A program made the translations under genes and the position numbers. A stretch of 32,482 bases of DNA from UBA11540 sp045536425 (lineage in GTDB: Bacteria > Bacillota > Clostridia > Oscillospirales > Ruminococcaceae): the NCBI GenBank assembly GCA_045536425.1, contig JAZSNN010000025.1, forward strand, positions 1 to 32,482. The letters are read 5' to 3'. Positions 6,694 to 13,455 of the stretch are shown here, piece by piece. Numbering within the stretch: position 1 is the first letter of the stretch; each line of letters starts with the position of its first letter. Under the pieces are notes generated by a model that was not told the DNA's origin, did no database searches, and saw nothing but the letters and a program-made list of their open reading frames with translations.

Positions 6694-6741
6694 ATTATAA
6701 AATAATAAGCCGTGCTTTGTCAACTTGTGACAAAGCACGGC
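6694..6741 (-). promoter_or_regulatory. Promoter with 14-bp inverted-repeat operator
   Basis: On the minus strand TTGACA (6718-6723), 18 bases, TATAAT (6694-6699). A perfect inverted repeat, GCCGTGCTTTGTCA (6709-6722) and TGACAAAGCACGGC (6728-6741) with a 5-base centre, covers the -35 box. Binding there would block RNA polymerase. A T run follows it on the plus strand, so it could also act as a plus-strand terminator, although no plus-strand gene leads into it. Confidence 0.75.
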
Positions 6742-6748
6742 ATTTTTC

Positions 6749-6801
6749 TTAAGTTTATGCTGACAGCATAAGACTTATAAAATTTAATGGCATAAACTTA
6801 A
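6749..6801 (+). promoter_or_regulatory. Nested inverted repeats before the small helical gene
   Basis: TTATGCTG (6755-6762), one base, CAGCATAA (6764-6771) form a 17-base palindrome. Around it TTAAGTTTATGC (6749-6760) and GCATAAACTTAA (6790-6801) form a second perfect 12-base inverted repeat, sharing the left arm. A possible -10 box TATAAA is at 6776-6781. The two pairings exclude each other, so this may be either an operator or a switching leader structure. Confidence 0.5.
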
Positions 6802-6822
6802 AGAAAGAACGGAGGCATACAA

Positions 6823-7080
6823 ATGGAAAAAATCATAAATAAATTATTTTCGGATTACCTTGCAGAGCAGAGCGTAGCTTCCAAACCTGACTATTCCGCT
6901 CTCGCAAAGAGGGCGTTGCAAAAGGAAAAAGAACTCAGACACAAATTAAACGAAGAACAAACAACCTGTTTCGAGGAACTTTTCGAACTCACCTCGCAGA
7001 TACATTTTATAGAGGTCAAAGATGCTTTCTTCAATGGTTGCAAGTTAGGTGCAAATGCCTTCAAAGAGTTCTCTACTTAA
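6823..7080 (+). CDS. Small helical protein of unknown function
   Basis: 85 residues, predicted almost wholly helical, rich in Glu and Lys, with no membrane segment and one Cys near each of the two helical halves. The ending (FNGCKLGANAFKEF) recalls small Clostridia proteins of the DUF6809 type, but this is a weak impression. The start is well supported by CGGAGG 8 bases upstream. It converges on the Xre gene and overlaps its end by 8 bases. A toxin or antitoxin role cannot be excluded, yet no toxin motif is seen. Confidence 0.7.
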   Translation: MEKIINKLFSDYLAEQSVASKPDYSALAKRALQKEKELRHKLNEEQTTCFEELFELTSQIHFIEVKDAFFNGCKLGANAFKEFST

Positions 7081-7315
7081 GTTCCTGTTCGAGCTTTTGA
7101 TATTCGGGCGTGTCAAAAAATTCCATTATGGTAATTTCAAGCCCATCACAAATCTTTTTAAGGGTCACAATGCCCGGATTTTTGCTCTCACCGTTTAGAA
7201 TGCTTTTGATAGTAGCTTGTGGAATACCGCACAGATAACTCAAAGCATTCGGCGTGATTTTGCGTTCGCGACAAAGCTCGTATATTCTGTTTACTACAAA
7301 CTCGCAAATACCCAT
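7073..7315 (-). CDS. Small Xre-family HTH repressor
   Basis: 80 residues, essentially one Cro/CI-type helix-turn-helix: RIYELCRERKITPNALSYLCGIPQATIKSILNG followed by TLKKICDGLEITIMEFF. AGGTGA lies 5 bases before the ATG. Transcribed leftward from the same 157-base intergenic region that carries the SPFH-operon promoter. That region holds several TATCACTA half-sites, including a palindrome at the operon start site, so this protein is the probable repressor of the operon and of itself. Confidence 0.9.
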   Translation of the reverse strand: MGICEFVVNRIYELCRERKITPNALSYLCGIPQATIKSILNGESKNPGIVTLKKICDGLEITIMEFFDTPEYQKLEQELK

Positions 7316-7347
7316 TCATATCACCTACATATATTGTTTCTATATTT

Positions 7348-7392
7348 AGATGATATATCACTATAAAATTATTTGTTAGTTATTTATCACTA
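7348..7392. promoter_or_regulatory. Probable Xre operator sites O2 and O3
   Basis: TGATATATCA (7351-7360) is a perfect palindrome with the half-site TATCACTA on its right (7356-7363); a further isolated TATCACTA is at 7385-7392. The same half-site forms both arms of the palindrome at 7430-7443. The sites lie upstream of the Xre gene, positioned for autoregulation. Confidence 0.6.
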
Positions 7393-7399
7393 AATGCAA

Positions 7400-7443
7400 T
7401 TGACATATCGTGTCGAAGGGTGTATAATTAGTGATATATCACT
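7400..7443 (+). promoter_or_regulatory. Consensus promoter with palindromic operator (O1)
   Basis: TTGACA (7400-7405), 17 bases, TATAAT (7423-7428): full consensus. The perfect 14-base palindrome AGTGATATATCACT (7430-7443) covers the expected transcription start near 7435. A promoter this strong under such an operator is built to be kept off and switched on fully. Confidence 0.88.
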
Positions 7444-7472
7444 GACCCCAGTTGCAACACGGAGGAATCGCT

Positions 7473-8648
7473 ATGTCAAAAATAGCTGACATAATTAAAT
7501 ACGAAGGCGATAATGCCACTTTTGTTTGGAAACATCCCTGCGAGGATTTTAACACGACTACCCAGCTGATCGTGCATGAAAGTCAAGAAGCCATATTTTT
7601 TATGAATGGACAGGCACTTGACTTGTTCGGCCCTGGACGTTACACCCTTGAGACACAAAATATTCCTTTAATCGGAAAAGCATTAAGCCGAACTGCAGGT
7701 GATGAGACCCCGTTTCATTGTGAAGTGTATTTTATAAATAAAACAGAGCAAATGGCTGTGAAATGGGGTACTGATTCGAAAGTCCAGTATGTTGAACCAA
7801 CCTATGGTTTTCCTCTTTCCATTGGTGCTTCGGGCGATATGGCGTTGAAGGTGACTGACAGCCGTAAATTGCTCGTTAAATTGGTAGGCACTGAAACTGC
7901 ACTTACGCAAAACAAGTTGGTATCTTATTTTCGTTCGATTCTTATGACAAGGGTAAAGACCTATATTGCTCAGGTCATGAAAACGAACGCTATTAACATC
8001 TTTGAAATTGATCAAAATCTTGCATCTTTTTCAGAGTCAATAAAACAACTTCTTGTTCCCACTTTTGATGACTACGGTATAGCAATTGAAAGGTTTTTCG
8101 TTACAACGGTCGTGAAACCTGATGGCGACAGACAATACGAGAAATTCAAGGAATTGCACTTTCGCCAGTATGCTGATATAGCCGAAGCAAAACTTCGCCA
8201 ACAGGTTGACATTATAGAGGCGGAAACTGAGGCCAAGAAAACAATTATTGAATCAAAAGCACTTGCCGAGAAACGTGCAACCGAAGGATATACATACGGC
8301 CAAGAACGAGGCTTTGATGTTGCAGAAAAAGTAGCTGAGAATGAAGCTGTTGGTGAATTCACCAATATGGGTGTAGGTTTTGGAACTATGGCAGGTGTTG
8401 GCGGTGCGGTTGGCGGAATGGTGGGCGGAGTAATACACGATGCTTTGGGTTCGGTGACGAACACAGCCACACCTAATACACGTCAAGATTTTTGTCATGA
8501 CTGTGGTGCAAAACTAAACGCTGATACGTACTTTTGTGAACAATGCGGTTTTCCCGTGCAGAAAGAGAACAGTTGCAAAAACTGCGGATACGTTTTTGAA
8601 CGTCAAGGCAAGTTCTGCCCCAAATGCGGAACTAAACGGGAGGTGTAG
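7473..8648 (+). CDS. SPFH/band-7 protein with C-terminal zinc ribbons (YdjI-like)
   Basis: 391 residues. An SPFH domain (about 20-230) has the usual beta-rich first half (VHESQEAIFFMNGQALDLFGPGRYTLET) and the stretch YGIAIERFFVTTVV. A charged helical segment (about 230-285, repeated EAE/AEK) would form a coiled coil, then comes a Gly-rich membrane-touching stretch (about 290-320). Four CxxC pairs (CHDC, CEQC, CKNC, CPKC) make two zinc ribbons at the end. The layout matches Bacillus subtilis YdjI, encoded with the PspA paralogue YdjF and involved in membrane-stress complexes. ATG at 7473 is fixed by GGAGG at 7461-7465. First gene of a five-gene operon. Confidence 0.87.
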   Translation: MSKIADIIKYEGDNATFVWKHPCEDFNTTTQLIVHESQEAIFFMNGQALDLFGPGRYTLETQNIPLIGKALSRTAGDETPFHCEVYFINKTEQMAVKWGTDSKVQYVEPTYGFPLSIGASGDMALKVTDSRKLLVKLVGTETALTQNKLVSYFRSILMTRVKTYIAQVMKTNAINIFEIDQNLASFSESIKQLLVPTFDDYGIAIERFFVTTVVKPDGDRQYEKFKELHFRQYADIAEAKLRQQVDIIEAETEAKKTIIESKALAEKRATEGYTYGQERGFDVAEKVAENEAVGEFTNMGVGFGTMAGVGGAVGGMVGGVIHDALGSVTNTATPNTRQDFCHDCGAKLNADTYFCEQCGFPVQKENSCKNCGYVFERQGKFCPKCGTKREV

Positions 8649-8651
8649 ATA

Positions 8652-9332
8652 TTGAAGAAAACATTTAAGTCATACATCAGCGTTTGGTCAATATGTTTGC
8701 TTCTCTTCAATGTTATTGCCTTTGTTGTTCCAAATGAAATGAAAAGCAATTTCTGGACCGGTTATATTTTTATAACGTTGGCGTTTTTAGGACAACTATT
8801 TTGCGCCAGCATAGCATTCAAATCTGAAAACGCCGAAAAGTTTTTCTATAACTTTCCCTTGATTTCAATCAGCTTTACAGGCACTTTGGTAATGATTGTT
8901 ATCGGCGGTTTAACCATGGCGATATCGGCCGTGCCTGTTTGGGTAGGAATCGCTTTATGTTTGATAGTTTTAGCTTTTACAGCGATAGCAGTTATAAACG
9001 CATCTGTAGTGAGCGAAACGGTCAGCGATGTTGATATAAAAATCAAAGCACAAACACTGTTTATAAAAATGCTGGTTGCTGACGCCACTACTCTAATGGC
9101 GAAAGCTGAAACCGAAGAAGCAAAAGCAATAACCAAGAAGGTTTACGAAACAATCCGGTATAGCGATCCGATGAGTAACGATGCATTAAGCTCTATAGAA
9201 TCGCAAATCACAGTTCGTTTTAAGGAATTTGAAAATGCAGTTTGCGAAAATTCTGAAAACGCAACCTCTCTTGGAGAAGAACTTGTTATTTTGATTAATG
9301 ACAGAAACACAAAATGCAAATTGTTGAAATAA
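8652..9332 (+). CDS. Four-helix membrane protein of the SPFH operon
   Basis: 226 residues. The N-terminal half has four hydrophobic segments (about 10-26, 34-52, 68-88 and 92-114); the C-terminal half is soluble and mostly helical (MLVADATTLMAKAETEEAKAITKKVYETIRYSD). The start is TTG at 8652: GGGAGG at 8638-8643 overlaps the end of the SPFH gene and is correctly spaced, with no better ATG. The tight spacing (3 bases) shows co-transcription and probably coupled translation. I do not recognise the family. Its partnership with an SPFH protein suggests a membrane complex. Confidence 0.78.
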   Translation: MKKTFKSYISVWSICLLLFNVIAFVVPNEMKSNFWTGYIFITLAFLGQLFCASIAFKSENAEKFFYNFPLISISFTGTLVMIVIGGLTMAISAVPVWVGIALCLIVLAFTAIAVINASVVSETVSDVDIKIKAQTLFIKMLVADATTLMAKAETEEAKAITKKVYETIRYSDPMSNDALSSIESQITVRFKEFENAVCENSENATSLGEELVILINDRNTKCKLLK

Positions 9333-9341
9333 GGGGTGCGG

Positions 9342-10298
9342 GTGGTGTCATTAACTTGTAAAAATTGCGGCGGAACAATTTGTTTTAATGCACAAACAAA
9401 TACAATTACCTGCGAATCTTGCGGTTCGAGTCAGGCTTTAAATTCGGCTTTGAACCCGTCTGATGCAGTGTATGAAAGCGATAGTCAAGCAGGTGCAAAA
9501 ATAAACTCTTATCAGCGTGCGTTAAATATGATGTCCAATGCAACAACTATCGACTCGTTGAAAACAGCACTAATTATGTTTGAAAGAATTTCGGGAACTT
9601 TAAACGCAGATGCTTTGGCAAAAGAATGTAAAGACAGAATAGAGCTTATGGTAAAAGAGCAAAAATATCAACAGGCTCTTTTGGATATGAACAGCGAGGA
9701 GCCAGACACCGTAATTTCTGCGAAAAACGTTTTCAACCTTTTAGATAATTATAAAGATTCTTCACAAAAAAGTGATGAATGCAACCAATTAATAGAAAAA
9801 GCCCAACTTTTACAAGAGGTGAAAAAAGAGAAAGAACGGCAACAGGCTGTAAGCCGCCAAAGAAAATTCAGGTTGTTTGGTATCGCTGTAATAATTGTAA
9901 TTGGAATTATAATTTTAGCAAGAAACTACACCTTTTCTTCTGCCCGTTATGAAGTGACCATCGAGCCTACTAAGGAAAATTATCTTACTCAAATCGGTAA
10001 AAAATACGAGTTTTTATATGATGTAGAAATCGAAAACAACGGATTTTTAGATATAGTTGCAATCGAATGCGATGTGATAATTGAAAAGGGCAATGATGTT
10101 GTTGCGGACACGAATATTTCGTATTCTAATTATTACTCTGTTGCCGTTAGAAAGGGAAAAAGCAGTAGGTTTAGTTGGAAATTGACCACCGATTCAACAT
10201 ATGTTGCCGAACAACTTTATTATAATTTTGACGATTTGGATATTCGGGTTGAGGTAACGCAAATTCAGTTTAAAAACGGTAAAATCAAAGTCTATTAG
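9342..10298 (+). CDS. Zinc-ribbon, single-TM protein with external beta domain (YdjG-like layout)
   Basis: About 318 residues. A zinc ribbon at the N-terminus (CKNCGG...CESCGS), a helical cytoplasmic region (about 40-165), a basic stretch and one membrane helix (FGIAVIIVIGIIILA, about 180-195) are followed by a roughly 120-residue beta-rich outer domain (YDVEIENNGFLDIVAIECDVII...) resembling FxLYD-type domains. AAGGGG at 9331-9336 makes GTG 9342 or GTG 9345 the likely start rather than the GTG at 9336 inside the site. The order zinc ribbon, TM, outer domain mirrors B. subtilis YdjG/YdjH, which also work beside an SPFH protein; similarity is judged from layout only. Confidence 0.75.
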   Translation: MVSLTCKNCGGTICFNAQTNTITCESCGSSQALNSALNPSDAVYESDSQAGAKINSYQRALNMMSNATTIDSLKTALIMFERISGTLNADALAKECKDRIELMVKEQKYQQALLDMNSEEPDTVISAKNVFNLLDNYKDSSQKSDECNQLIEKAQLLQEVKKEKERQQAVSRQRKFRLFGIAVIIVIGIIILARNYTFSSARYEVTIEPTKENYLTQIGKKYEFLYDVEIENNGFLDIVAIECDVIIEKGNDVVADTNISYSNYYSVAVRKGKSSRFSWKLTTDSTYVAEQLYYNFDDLDIRVEVTQIQFKNGKIKVY

Positions 10299-10358
10299 GC
10301 TTTTTGAAAGGAGTAAAAATTCAAATAAAAAATTCATAATTATATGGAGGTTATAATA

Positions 10359-11597
10359 ATGAAGGAAAATTTATCAAAATTTTTAGTGGAGGGTTGTCAC
10401 ACTAAGGAAAGCTTCGTGAGAGATTCGCTTATCGAAATTTATTCATCAATCGATGCTCCTGTCACCATTGATTCAATAGAGCTTTCCGATGTACACGAAA
10501 GCACCTATCAGATTTTAGGTCAGACGGCAGACTATGAAATTACATATTCTTCTGAAATAGGATATGACAGACAGGAACAGTATATAGATCAAGAGAGGGT
10601 GTACGACAAAGACCTTCAACAAACAATTACAAAAAATGTTGTAAAGACCAGAACTGTTACCGATTGGCAACCTTATAACGGTACAGTTACTAAAAAAGGT
10701 GCCGCGTTTAAGGAACTTGCTAACAACGATACGGTTGACTTGGGAGACCTTGATGAAACAGTTTACTATCGCTTTGGAGGCTTTGGTTACGAAGAGGCAG
10801 AGGTTTGTTTAAACGGAACACCGGTGGGAGACTCTGAAAGACTTGCTGCGGTAAACTTTGTTGAACCTACAACCTATGATATTGATGATGTAGTGACAAT
10901 GGGATCTAGCAGGCCCACGGTTGAGTTTAAATCGGAAATGCCGGGAGACCGTCACAGAAATTTGAGAACGACTTATAAGGCGAACAACGTTGAGCCTACT
11001 GTTTTTGCAGTAAACAGATTTAAAGCCGCTTTTGATTTTGAGGGAAAAACCCATTATACAAGGCAGTTCACAACCGAAATTTTACCGCAAATTTTCTGCT
11101 CATATCGTAAAGAAGATACTGTGCTTGAAGATTTGAAAAAGAACTGCGAAGAAGAAATCAAGAACGACCCTATTTACAAGAAAAATGAAGATATGGGAGC
11201 GTATTGTGGATTTGGATTGTTTGCAGGTGTGGGCATAGTCTTTTTATGTTTGATAATTTCAGTAATACCGCCTATGGTTGCACTTTTAGGTGTTGTTACC
11301 GCTATTGTTTCGGGTATCCTTATGTTTCAATTCAACAAAAAGCGTGATGCTCAAAAAGAGCTTATTCAGAAAAAATTCGAGCAGTTGCAAAAGGATCATA
11401 AAAAAGAGCTCCAGAAACAAAAGGCGGAGTTGCTCAATGCACGCTTTGCTATGATGGGACTCGAACCACTAACCGATTTGGAAATGGAAAGATTCAAGCT
11501 GAAAAACGCCCACAATCTATCAGACAACTATGATGGGGACTGGTTCAGCGAACTTGCAGAAGACAAAGAAGAGCCTGAGGACGAAGACGACGAATAA
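10359..11597 (+). CDS. Large unknown protein with central TM hairpin and coiled coil
   Basis: 412 residues of no family I recognise. The first about 270 residues are beta-rich and soluble, without a signal peptide. Two adjacent hydrophobic helices follow (GLFAGVGIVFLCLIISVI and MVALLGVVTAIVSGILMF, about 283-325). A Lys/Glu/Gln-rich coiled coil (about 328-370) precedes a very acidic tail (EDKEEPEDEDDE). With both helices close together, both ends should lie in the cytoplasm. ATG at 10359 follows GGAGG at 10346-10350; an ATG at 10344 would place the ribosome site inside the gene. Separated by 60 bases from the preceding gene with no terminator, so probably the same operon. Confidence 0.75.
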   Translation: MKENLSKFLVEGCHTKESFVRDSLIEIYSSIDAPVTIDSIELSDVHESTYQILGQTADYEITYSSEIGYDRQEQYIDQERVYDKDLQQTITKNVVKTRTVTDWQPYNGTVTKKGAAFKELANNDTVDLGDLDETVYYRFGGFGYEEAEVCLNGTPVGDSERLAAVNFVEPTTYDIDDVVTMGSSRPTVEFKSEMPGDRHRNLRTTYKANNVEPTVFAVNRFKAAFDFEGKTHYTRQFTTEILPQIFCSYRKEDTVLEDLKKNCEEEIKNDPIYKKNEDMGAYCGFGLFAGVGIVFLCLIISVIPPMVALLGVVTAIVSGILMFQFNKKRDAQKELIQKKFEQLQKDHKKELQKQKAELLNARFAMMGLEPLTDLEMERFKLKNAHNLSDNYDGDWFSELAEDKEEPEDEDDE

Positions 11598-11629
11598 TCA
11601 TTAAATAAAAATTTTAGGAGGATTTTATT

Positions 11630-12097
11630 ATGGGATTTATGGATAAATTAAAGGACGCAGGAAAGAAAGCAGTTTTTGGAGCAATGCTGGCTTCCACCCA
11701 AAAGTATGGATATGTAGTTGATGGAAAATATAAGGGTTGCCAGGTCGCAACTGATGCAAACGGTGATACTCTTTTGTTCGTTATGGTAGCCAAAGAAAAT
11801 GGACGCCATAACATCAGAGAAGATATTAAGAGCATGGATTTTTCTATCATTAACATAGATTCCAGCTCTTTCCAGTTAACTCTTGAGTTTAAGGATGGAC
11901 AAAAGAGTGTTATTGGTATGAGTGCTGATAAAAATCAAGGTTCTGCTCTTCCAACGGCAGCTGAGCGTGTAGCTGCTCAGCACAGGCATATTGCTGATTT
12001 TTTACTCAAGCTAGTTAATAAACTTGAATATTCAGAGCAAACCAAAGCTAACATCAATCTTATAATGCGATATACCGGCAAAAAAGAACTTGCTTAA
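11630..12097 (+). CDS. Small soluble protein with amphipathic N-terminal helix
   Basis: 155 residues, unknown family. Residues 1-20 (MGFMDKLKDAGKKAVFGAML) form a clear amphipathic basic helix, like the membrane-binding helix of PspA/Vipp1 proteins, but the rest lacks the long PspA coiled coil. A beta-rich middle (YVVDGKYKGCQVATDANGDTLLFVMVA, then FQLTLEFKDGQKSVIGM) recalls a PH-like fold, and the end is helical. AGGAGG lies 8 bases before the ATG. Last gene of the operon, followed by a bidirectional terminator. Peripheral membrane attachment is an inference. Confidence 0.72.
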   Translation: MGFMDKLKDAGKKAVFGAMLASTQKYGYVVDGKYKGCQVATDANGDTLLFVMVAKENGRHNIREDIKSMDFSIINIDSSSFQLTLEFKDGQKSVIGMSADKNQGSALPTAAERVAAQHRHIADFLLKLVNKLEYSEQTKANINLIMRYTGKKELA

Positions 12098-12126
12098 TAA
12101 AAGCAACAGGGTTATAGATGACATTA

Positions 12127-12155
12127 AAAAAGCGAGGCTTAAAGCCTCGCTTTTT
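12127..12155. terminator. Bidirectional terminator (GCGAGG hairpin, copy 3)
   Basis: AAAAAGCGAGGCTT (12127-12140) pairs with AAGCCTCGCTTTTT (12142-12155). It ends the rightward SPFH operon and the leftward lipoprotein gene. It shares its outer stem with the hairpins at 1017-1047 and 4449-4477 and marks the right boundary of the accessory block. Confidence 0.88.
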
Positions 12156-12156
12156 G

Positions 12157-12576
12157 TTATTCAGAATACGGTGTATACTCGTTGCCGTCATTTGTGAGAT
12201 TATCGTTTTTGTACTCGTAAACGGTAGCGCTTGCGGTATCACCGTTGAGATAAAGATACAGCTTTCCGCCCTTTACTTCATAGGTGCCGTAGTCATGGCG
12301 GTCAAACAGCTCGTTGATAGCGATTAACTGCTTGTAGGCGCCGTCCTCATACAGCCAGAATCTCGTATAAATTTTGTCACCGCCGTCGGTGTGATAGGTG
12401 CACTGCCAAGCCGTGCCCACAACGTTCTCGCTTGTAAGCCTGTCACCCTCGATTTGTGTGCTTTCCTCGCTGACGTAATTGTTGTCCGCATCACCGCCGT
12501 TGTCGACAGTACCGCCACAAGCACACAAACTAAATGCCAAACATAAAACCAAAAACAGACAAACGATACTTTTCAT
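12157..12576 (-). CDS. Small secreted lipoprotein
   Basis: 139 residues. A type II signal peptide (MKSIVCLFLVLCLAFSLCACGG) has the lipobox LCAC, with Cys20 as the lipidated residue, then a short Gly/Asp/Asn-rich spacer and a roughly 100-residue beta-rich domain (VVGTAWQCTYHTDGGDKIYTRF..., YGTYEVKGGKLYLYLNG) of lipocalin-like or META-like appearance. GAAGGGAGGG precedes ATG 12576; an in-frame upstream start at 12618 would overlap the hydrolase. It follows the hydrolase gene by 14 bases and is probably co-transcribed. Ligand unknown. Confidence 0.82.
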   Translation of the reverse strand: MKSIVCLFLVLCLAFSLCACGGTVDNGGDADNNYVSEESTQIEGDRLTSENVVGTAWQCTYHTDGGDKIYTRFWLYEDGAYKQLIAINELFDRHDYGTYEVKGGKLYLYLNGDTASATVYEYKNDNLTNDGNEYTPYSE

Positions 12577-12590
12577 TTCAAACCCTCCCT

Positions 12591-13223
12591 TCAATCTTTG
12601 TTTTGCGACAATATCCAATCGAGCGTCTGCTCGTTAAAGGCATAGTCCCACGCGTTGTGACCGACCCCTTCGTATAAATCATATTTAAGATTTTGGTTGA
12701 CACCCTTCAACTTTTCAACCATTTCAATTGTTTGGCTTGGAGAAACAACCGTATCTGCTAACCCGTGAAATGCCCATATAGGCATTTTTAGCGTTTGTGC
12801 ATTCCACGCCATACCGCCGCCGCAGCAAGGCGCAATAGCGGCAAAGAGCTCGGGATACGCCATAGCGGTGTACCACGTTCCAAAACCGCCCATACTGATA
12901 CCGCAAAGATAGATTCTGTCAGTATCAACGGCAAATTTGAGCACCATTTCGTCGATGAAACGCTTGATGCTTTCGATTTTAGCCACCCAAAAGCTGTCGT
13001 TGGGGCATTGCGGCATTATTAAGATGCAATCCTTTAGATTGTCATCGTTTGCGATTTTCGAAAAACCGTGAACCAAAACCTTCTCGAGCTCGTCACCGCC
13101 GTCCCCGCGTTCACCTGCACCGTGCAGCTGAATCAACAAAGCGGGATGACTGCCCACGTTTTCAGGTATGTATGCAATATAAGGGAAAACACTTTCCCAA
13201 CCGTCTTGCCTGATTATCTTCAC
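12591..13223 (-). CDS. Alpha/beta hydrolase (carboxylesterase/feruloyl-esterase-like)
   Basis: 210 residues, cytoplasmic (no signal peptide). It has the oxyanion segment LIQLHGAGERG, the nucleophile elbow GISMGGFGTW with catalytic Ser, the acid in HGLADTVVSP and the base in GVGHNAWD. This set is typical of dienelactone-hydrolase/PHB-depolymerase-like esterases of gut bacteria acting on acyl esters; the substrate cannot be told. It has its own ribosome site (GAGGTGG) and is followed by the lipoprotein gene. Confidence 0.88.
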   Translation of the reverse strand: MKIIRQDGWESVFPYIAYIPENVGSHPALLIQLHGAGERGDGGDELEKVLVHGFSKIANDDNLKDCILIMPQCPNDSFWVAKIESIKRFIDEMVLKFAVDTDRIYLCGISMGGFGTWYTAMAYPELFAAIAPCCGGGMAWNAQTLKMPIWAFHGLADTVVSPSQTIEMVEKLKGVNQNLKYDLYEGVGHNAWDYAFNEQTLDWILSQNKD

Positions 13224-13327
13224 AAAACCACCTCAAAACAATTATATCACAAATATTTTAAAAAGTAAATTTACAGTATATTTCTCCACAACTTACAAAC
13301 ACTAACAACACAATTTGTAAAATTATT

Positions 13328-13422
13328 GTAGGGGCGGTCACCGACCGCCCGCGGGCGATTAATAATCGCCCCTACGAGCACGCACCAACATTTTTGAATG
13401 TAGGGGCGGATATTATCCGCCC
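13328..13422. repeat. GTAGGGGCG inverted-repeat element (MITE-like)
   Basis: Outer arms GTAGGGGCG (13328-13336) and CGCCCCTAC (13367-13375) enclose two hairpins, GGGCGGTC/GACCGCCC (13332-13350) and GGGCGATT/AATCGCCC (13353-13371). A third unit starting again GTAGGGGCGG forms GGGCGGAT/ATCCGCCC (13404-13422). No coding sequence. The pattern resembles dispersed palindromic repeats found between genes in Clostridia. It ends 33 bases before spoVT, so it could influence spoVT transcription. The remaining intergenic sequence 13224-13327 is AT-rich with nothing recognised. Confidence 0.75.
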
Positions 13423-13455
13423 ACCAAATGTATCGTAAAAGGAGAAAGATATACT

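Noticed and set aside
6823..7315. The small helical gene and Xre gene as a toxin-antitoxin pair
   Set aside because: They are convergent, not co-transcribed, and neither has a toxin motif. The Xre operators point to the SPFH operon instead.
13328..13422. Repeat before spoVT as an insertion sequence
   Set aside because: Too short to encode a transposase, and no target-site duplication could be confirmed; described as a repeat element only.
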